Of a stretch of DNA of 25,930 nucleotides, positions 22,580 through 25,930 are shown one piece after another. Both the position numbers and the translations under genes were made by a program. Within the stretch, counting starts at the first letter, position 1. Each line of letters starts with the position of its first letter. A model generated the notes under the pieces. It was not told the DNA's origin. It saw nothing but the letters and a program-made list of their open reading frames with translations, and ran no database searches. This DNA is from JAJYVT01 sp036796435. Its GTDB lineage: Bacteria > Actinomycetota > Acidimicrobiia > Acidimicrobiales > RAAP-2. The DNA is taken from contig DAIRCY010000033.1 of NCBI GenBank assembly GCA_036796435.1, positions 1 to 25,930 of the forward strand. The letters are read 5' to 3'.

Positions 22580-24379
22580 TTAGCTGTCCCACACCGCCGG
22601 GTCACCCGCCCAGTCGGTCGATCCCGGGCCTTCGCCGAGGACCTCCTGCCGGAGCGCACGCTTGAGGAGCTTGCCCGCGGGGTTGCGCGGCAACGCAGTG
22701 CTGCGGAACCAAAGTCGGGTCGGGACGTTGAAGGACGCGAGGCGGGTGCGGACGTGGTCGCCGAGCGCCTCTGCGGTCACTTTGTAGCCGGGGCGAAGCA
22801 AGACGACGGCCCCCACCTCCTCCCCCAGGACAGGGTGAGGGACGCCGATGACTGCGCAGTCCGCCACCGCGGGGTGGGAGAACAGGGCGTCCTCGACTTC
22901 CACCGAGTAGACGTTCTCCCCCCCGCGGATCACGACGTCCTTCGCCCGGTCGACGATGAAGATGAAGCCTTCCTCGTCGATCCGGGCAACGTCTCCGGTG
23001 TGGAGCCAGCCTGTCGTGATGGCCGACGCGGTGTCCTCGGGCCGGTGCCAGTAGCCGCGCACCACGTTCGGCCCCTTCACCCACAGCTCGCCCACCGTCT
23101 CGGGCGGCATCTGCGGAGGCTCGGTGCCCGTGTAGCCCTCAGGCACCACGGCGATGTCGGCGACCGGGTAGGGGCGCCCCACGCTGTCGGGCTTGCGCAC
23201 GTAGTCGGCTCCCGCGTTGAGCGCGATGGCCGCCGAGGACTCGGTCAAGCCGTAGCCGTTGCCCGGTTGCCCGGTCTTGAAGGCCTCGCGGATGCGTCGA
23301 ACGAGGTCGGCGGGCGCAGGGGCGCCACCGTAGGAGATCGAGCGGATCGACGACACGTCGCGGCGTGCAAGGTCCGGCGAGTCGAGGACCCGCATGACGA
23401 CGGTCGGCACGCCGCCGAAGATGGTCACCTTCTCCTTCTCGATGAGCTCGAGCGCGCGCTCGGGATCGAAGCGGTGCATGAGCACGATCTTTGAGCCGGC
23501 CGCGGTGTTCGTGACGAGGACCGCATGGCAGCCGGTCGCGTGAAAGAGCGGCACGTTGAGCAGATAGCAACGCTGCGGGGCATCGCCCTCGTCGCCGGGC
23601 GCCGAACCCCACCGAAGCTGGCTCATCGTCTGGCTGAAGAAGAGGTTCATCAGGTTCGTGCAGGTGTTGCGATGCGTGCCGACCGCACCCTTGGGTTTCC
23701 CCGTCGTCCCCGACGTGTAGAAGATGGTCGCGTCGTCGTCGGGGAGGAGCTCCACGTCTGGTGGCGTCGCGTCGACCCCGACGGTGCCGAGAAGCTCTGC
23801 GAACGCGATCGCCGGCGAGGGAGTCGATGTGTTCTCTGCGGGTCCTGTCGTTCCTGCCACCACAAGACGGAGGCCGGTGAGGTCGGCGAGGTGCGGAGCG
23901 ATCCGGCCTTCGCGCTCAGGGTCGACGAAGGCGACCGTCGCGCCGCTGTCGGCGAGGCCGTAGGCCAGCTCACTGCCGGTCCACCATGCGTTCAGCGGGA
24001 CGACGACCGCACCGGCTGCCACGGCGCCCCAGAACGCCATCACCCACTGGGGGAGGTTCCGCATGGCGATCGCCACCCGATCTCCCTTGCCGACGCCGAG
24101 CTCGTCCCGAAGGCGATGCCCGAGGGTCGATGCGATGCGGTAGTGCTCGGCGTAGGTCGTCCGGTCGTCCTCGTAGACGAGGAAGTCGGCCTCTCCGTAG
24201 CCGAGCGACAGGTCCAGGACCGTGCGGAGCGACGGCGGGGCCGACTTCCACGCGCGCATGCGGACCCCGCGGACTTCGACCTCCTCCATCTCGAAGAGCT
24301 GCCCGGGCGCGGTGAGAGTCGCCACTGCGTCCTCGTAGCCGAGTGCCTCGGTCGGCGGACTTGTGCCCAGCTGGCCCAT
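22580..24379 (-). CDS. Class I adenylate-forming acyl-CoA synthetase
   Basis: A 599-aa AMP-binding enzyme of the ANL superfamily that activates a carboxylic acid, probably a fatty acid, to acyl-AMP and then acyl-CoA. The P-loop is FYTSGTTGKPKG (about 218-230); ISYGGAPAP, GYGLTESS (about 372-380), GELWVKGP, TGWLHTGDVARIDEEGF, the hinge DRAKDVVIRGGENVYSVEVE and the C-terminal catalytic Lys in NPAGKLLKR (about 568) follow in order. GAGGGG lies a few bases before ATG 24379. A GTG at 24391 would add four residues and overlap the oligoribonuclease stop by 4 bp (GTGA); both starts are compatible with co-transcription. It would supply acyl-CoA to the WS/DGAT domain encoded nearby, an inference. Confidence 0.92.
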   Translation of the reverse strand: MGQLGTSPPTEALGYEDAVATLTAPGQLFEMEEVEVRGVRMRAWKSAPPSLRTVLDLSLGYGEADFLVYEDDRTTYAEHYRIASTLGHRLRDELGVGKGDRVAIAMRNLPQWVMAFWGAVAAGAVVVPLNAWWTGSELAYGLADSGATVAFVDPEREGRIAPHLADLTGLRLVVAGTTGPAENTSTPSPAIAFAELLGTVGVDATPPDVELLPDDDATIFYTSGTTGKPKGAVGTHRNTCTNLMNLFFSQTMSQLRWGSAPGDEGDAPQRCYLLNVPLFHATGCHAVLVTNTAAGSKIVLMHRFDPERALELIEKEKVTIFGGVPTVVMRVLDSPDLARRDVSSIRSISYGGAPAPADLVRRIREAFKTGQPGNGYGLTESSAAIALNAGADYVRKPDSVGRPYPVADIAVVPEGYTGTEPPQMPPETVGELWVKGPNVVRGYWHRPEDTASAITTGWLHTGDVARIDEEGFIFIVDRAKDVVIRGGENVYSVEVEDALFSHPAVADCAVIGVPHPVLGEEVGAVVLLRPGYKVTAEALGDHVRTRLASFNVPTRLWFRSTALPRNPAGKLLKRALRQEVLGEGPGSTDWAGDPAVWDS

Positions 24380-24387
24380 CGGTCCCC

Positions 24388-24924
<537 letters not shown>

Positions 24925-24933
24925 CGCAGCGAG

Positions 24934-24939
24934 AGGCTA
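24934..24939 (-). promoter_or_regulatory. Putative -10 box of orn
   Basis: TAGCCT on the minus strand fits the actinobacterial TAnnnT -10 pattern. Transcription would start about 7 nt on, leaving only 1-3 nt before the orn ATG at 24924. No clear -35 is seen. Confidence 0.4.
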
Positions 24940-24986
24940 GTGCCGAGTCCGCGCGTGGCCATCGAGAGGGTCCTGCGGGCCGGGGT

Positions 24987-24992
24987 TACCAT
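24987..24992 (+). promoter_or_regulatory. Putative -10 box of dut, leaderless transcript
   Basis: TACCAT fits TAnnnT and ends 7 nt before the dut ATG at 25000, which would put the transcription start at or next to the A of ATG. No Shine-Dalgarno precedes the ATG, which supports leaderless translation. No clear -35 is seen. Confidence 0.45.
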
Positions 24993-24999
24993 CGCTCGG

Positions 25000-25930
25000 A
25001 TGTCACAGCTCCTCCGGGTGCCGATCCGTCGGCTCGACGATGGCCTGCCCGTCCCGGCTTACGCACGACCGGGGGATGCGGGAGCCGATCTCTACGCCAG
25101 GAGCGACGCACACCTTTCCCGCGGAGGCGGGCGAGCGCTCGTGCCCACCGGGGTCGCCGTGGCGATCCCGGACGGGTACGCCGGCTTCGTGCAACCGAGG
25201 AGCGGCCTCGCGCTGCGGCACGGAGTCACCTGCCTGAACACCCCCGGCCTCATCGACTCCGGCTACCGCGGCGAGCTGTGCGTGCTGCTCGTCAACACCG
25301 ACGCGGACGAGGACTACGACGTCCGGCGCGGCGATCGGATCGCACAGCTCGTGGTCCAACCGGTCGTGCAAGCCACCTTCGACCCGGTGGACGACGAGCT
25401 GCCGGCGGCGGTTCGCGGTGCCGGCGGGTTCGGGCACAGCGGCAGGGAGCCGGCTCGCGCCGCGGGGGGGGCCGCGGGTGGCGCCGCGGGTGGCGCCGCG
25501 GGTGGCGCCGCGGGTGGAGAGGAAGCAGACGCGATGGAACCACTTTCCGGACTCGACGCGGCGTTCCTGGCGATGGAGACGCCGACGAGCAGGCTGCACG
25601 TCGCGGGCGTGCTCGTGCTCGACCCATTGGACGGCGAGTCCGAGCCCGACGGCTCCGCTCGGTTCGAGGCGATCAAGGCGGTCGTGGGTGAGCGCGTCGG
25701 TCGTGTGCCGCGCCTCCTGCGGCGGCCCGTCCACACGCCGCTCGGCATTCAGCGGCCGGTTTGGGTCGAGCAACCCGACGTGGACCTCGACGCGCACGTC
25801 CGGCGGGCGTCCGTGGATGCTCCGGGCGGACCGCGCGAGCTCGACGCGTCGGTGGGGGAGGTCCTGAGCCGTCCGCTGCCGACCGACCGCCCGCTCTGGG
25901 AGATGGTGGTCGCGGACGGGCTCGCCGGCG
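25000..25930 (+). CDS. dut: dUTPase fused in frame to a WS/DGAT acyltransferase domain (open at window end)
   Basis: Residues 1-150 are a complete trimeric dUTPase, hydrolysing dUTP to dUMP and PPi to keep uracil out of DNA. The five motifs are there: PGDAGADL (24-31), PTGVAVAIP (from 49), PRSGLALRHG (66-75), NTPGLIDSGYRGE (80-92) with catalytic Asp86, RGDRIAQLVV, and the C-terminal RGAGGFGHSG (139-148). Ordinary dUTPases end a few residues later. Here the frame continues through a Gly/Ala linker (154-173) to M179-EPLSGLDAAFLAMETPTS, the start of a wax ester synthase/diacylglycerol acyltransferase domain, with no stop up to the window end (310 codons read). The WS/DGAT HHxxxDG motif would lie beyond the edge. 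A separate WS/DGAT protein from ATG 25534 is the alternative reading. Divergent from orn. Confidence 0.82.
   Translation, partial: MSQLLRVPIRRLDDGLPVPAYARPGDAGADLYARSDAHLSRGGGRALVPTGVAVAIPDGYAGFVQPRSGLALRHGVTCLNTPGLIDSGYRGELCVLLVNTDADEDYDVRRGDRIAQLVVQPVVQATFDPVDDELPAAVRGAGGFGHSGREPARAAGGAAGGAAGGAAGGAAGGEEADAMEPLSGLDAAFLAMETPTSRLHVAGVLVLDPLDGESEPDGSARFEAIKAVVGERVGRVPRLLRRPVHTPLGIQRPVWVEQPDVDLDAHVRRASVDAPGGPRELDASVGEVLSRPLPTDRPLWEMVVADGLAG
25459..25518 (+). repeat. Five tandem 12-bp repeats encoding the AAGG linker
   Basis: Five units of GCCGCGGGTGGC (first ends GGGGGG, last ends GGTGGA) encode AAGG five times between the dUTPase and WS/DGAT parts. Each junction contains GGTGGCGCC, the core also found in the repeats at 10813-10872. 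The unit is four codons, so copy-number change keeps the frame. A run of eight G (25464-25471) lies in the first unit. Confidence 0.95.
25516..25522 (+). promoter_or_regulatory. Internal Shine-Dalgarno-like site before the WS/DGAT ATG
   Basis: GGAGAGG, extended by AAG, lies 11 nt (8 nt from the end of the extension) before ATG 25534, exactly where WS/DGAT proteins normally begin. It would allow a separate WS/DGAT protein to be made from the same mRNA. Confidence 0.45.
25534..25930 (+). CDS. WS/DGAT acyltransferase part, possible separate start, 3' end beyond window
   Basis: The same reading frame from the internal ATG. The 132 residues visible match the N-terminal part of wax ester synthase/acyl-CoA:diacylglycerol acyltransferases: LSGLDAAFLAMETPTSRLHV, VLVLDP, FEAIKAVVGERVGRVPRLLRR, DVDLDAHVRRASV, and SRPLPTDRPLWEMVVADGL just before the expected HHxxxDG. 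The enzyme joins acyl-CoA to a long-chain alcohol or diacylglycerol to make storage lipid at the membrane. It is listed apart because the Shine-Dalgarno-like site upstream could drive its own translation, while nothing in the sequence separates it from dut by a stop codon. Confidence 0.75.
   Translation, partial: MEPLSGLDAAFLAMETPTSRLHVAGVLVLDPLDGESEPDGSARFEAIKAVVGERVGRVPRLLRRPVHTPLGIQRPVWVEQPDVDLDAHVRRASVDAPGGPRELDASVGEVLSRPLPTDRPLWEMVVADGLAG

Noticed and set aside
25459..25518. G-quadruplex in the G-rich repeat tract
   Set aside because: G-runs of three are about 9 nt apart with GC-rich loops that prefer duplex pairing; the sequence alone does not support it.

Overview
This is a high-G+C, gene-dense actinobacterial chromosome segment. 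An F420-type LLM oxidoreductase, an Orn-type oligoribonuclease, a wax-ester-synthase (WS/DGAT) domain, a DUF2237 protein, a UgtP/MGDG-synthase-like glycosyltransferase, frequent GTG/TTG starts and TAnnnT-type -10 boxes fit a lipid-rich actinobacterium, possibly of the Acidimicrobiia. The lineage is an inference; no marker gene here settles it. I see no insertion sequence, phage gene or CRISPR array.

Layout. 1-55: a tRNA-Lys(CTT) cut by the window edge. 203-2236 (+): a NodB-type polysaccharide deacetylase and a diacylglycerol-type glycosyltransferase, both envelope enzymes. 2269-4454 (-): an aldehyde dehydrogenase and a dienelactone-hydrolase-family enzyme in one operon. 4632-9463 (+): a complete branched-chain-amino-acid-type ABC importer (binding protein, a fused LivH-LivM permease, LivG, LivF) with overlapping or closely spaced genes. 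9525-10694 (-): a 4HBT thioesterase and a SAM methyltransferase, divergent from 10729-12111 (+), a stand-alone condensation-domain protein whose HHxxxDG motif is degenerate. 12074-13936: a DedA membrane protein, a DUF2237 protein and a TetR regulator, with a helically spaced 10-bp repeat between the first two. 13937-14291: a noncoding stretch with two inverted repeats. 14292-16802 (-): a nucleoside-phosphorylase-family protein, an unknown exported protein and a GT4 glycosyltransferase. 16872/16968-19376 (+): a large secreted SpoIID/LytB protein with three cell-wall-binding repeats. 19406-21810 (-): an enoyl-CoA hydratase, HAD-IB phosphatase and LLM oxidoreductase operon. 21931-22566 (+): a 1-Cys peroxiredoxin. 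22580-24924 (-): oligoribonuclease and an acyl-CoA synthetase. 25000-25930 (+): a dUTPase reading frame that continues, without a stop codon, into a WS/DGAT acyltransferase domain.

The genes fall into two broad themes. One is lipid and acyl-CoA metabolism: acyl-CoA synthetase, enoyl-CoA hydratase, thioesterase, WS/DGAT, aldehyde dehydrogenase. The other is the cell envelope: deacetylase, two glycosyltransferases, DedA, SpoIID protein.

The most striking observation is the dUTPase-WS/DGAT fusion. Its linker is a 60-bp tract of five in-frame 12-bp repeats. A second 60-bp tract of five 12-bp repeats, sharing the core GGTGGCGCC, lies just before the condensation domain. WS/DGAT and condensation domains belong to the same CoA-dependent acyltransferase superfamily, so two members of one fold each carry a matching minisatellite-encoded leader or linker about 14.6 kb apart. 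Everything here comes from reading the sequence; no database search or alignment was run.
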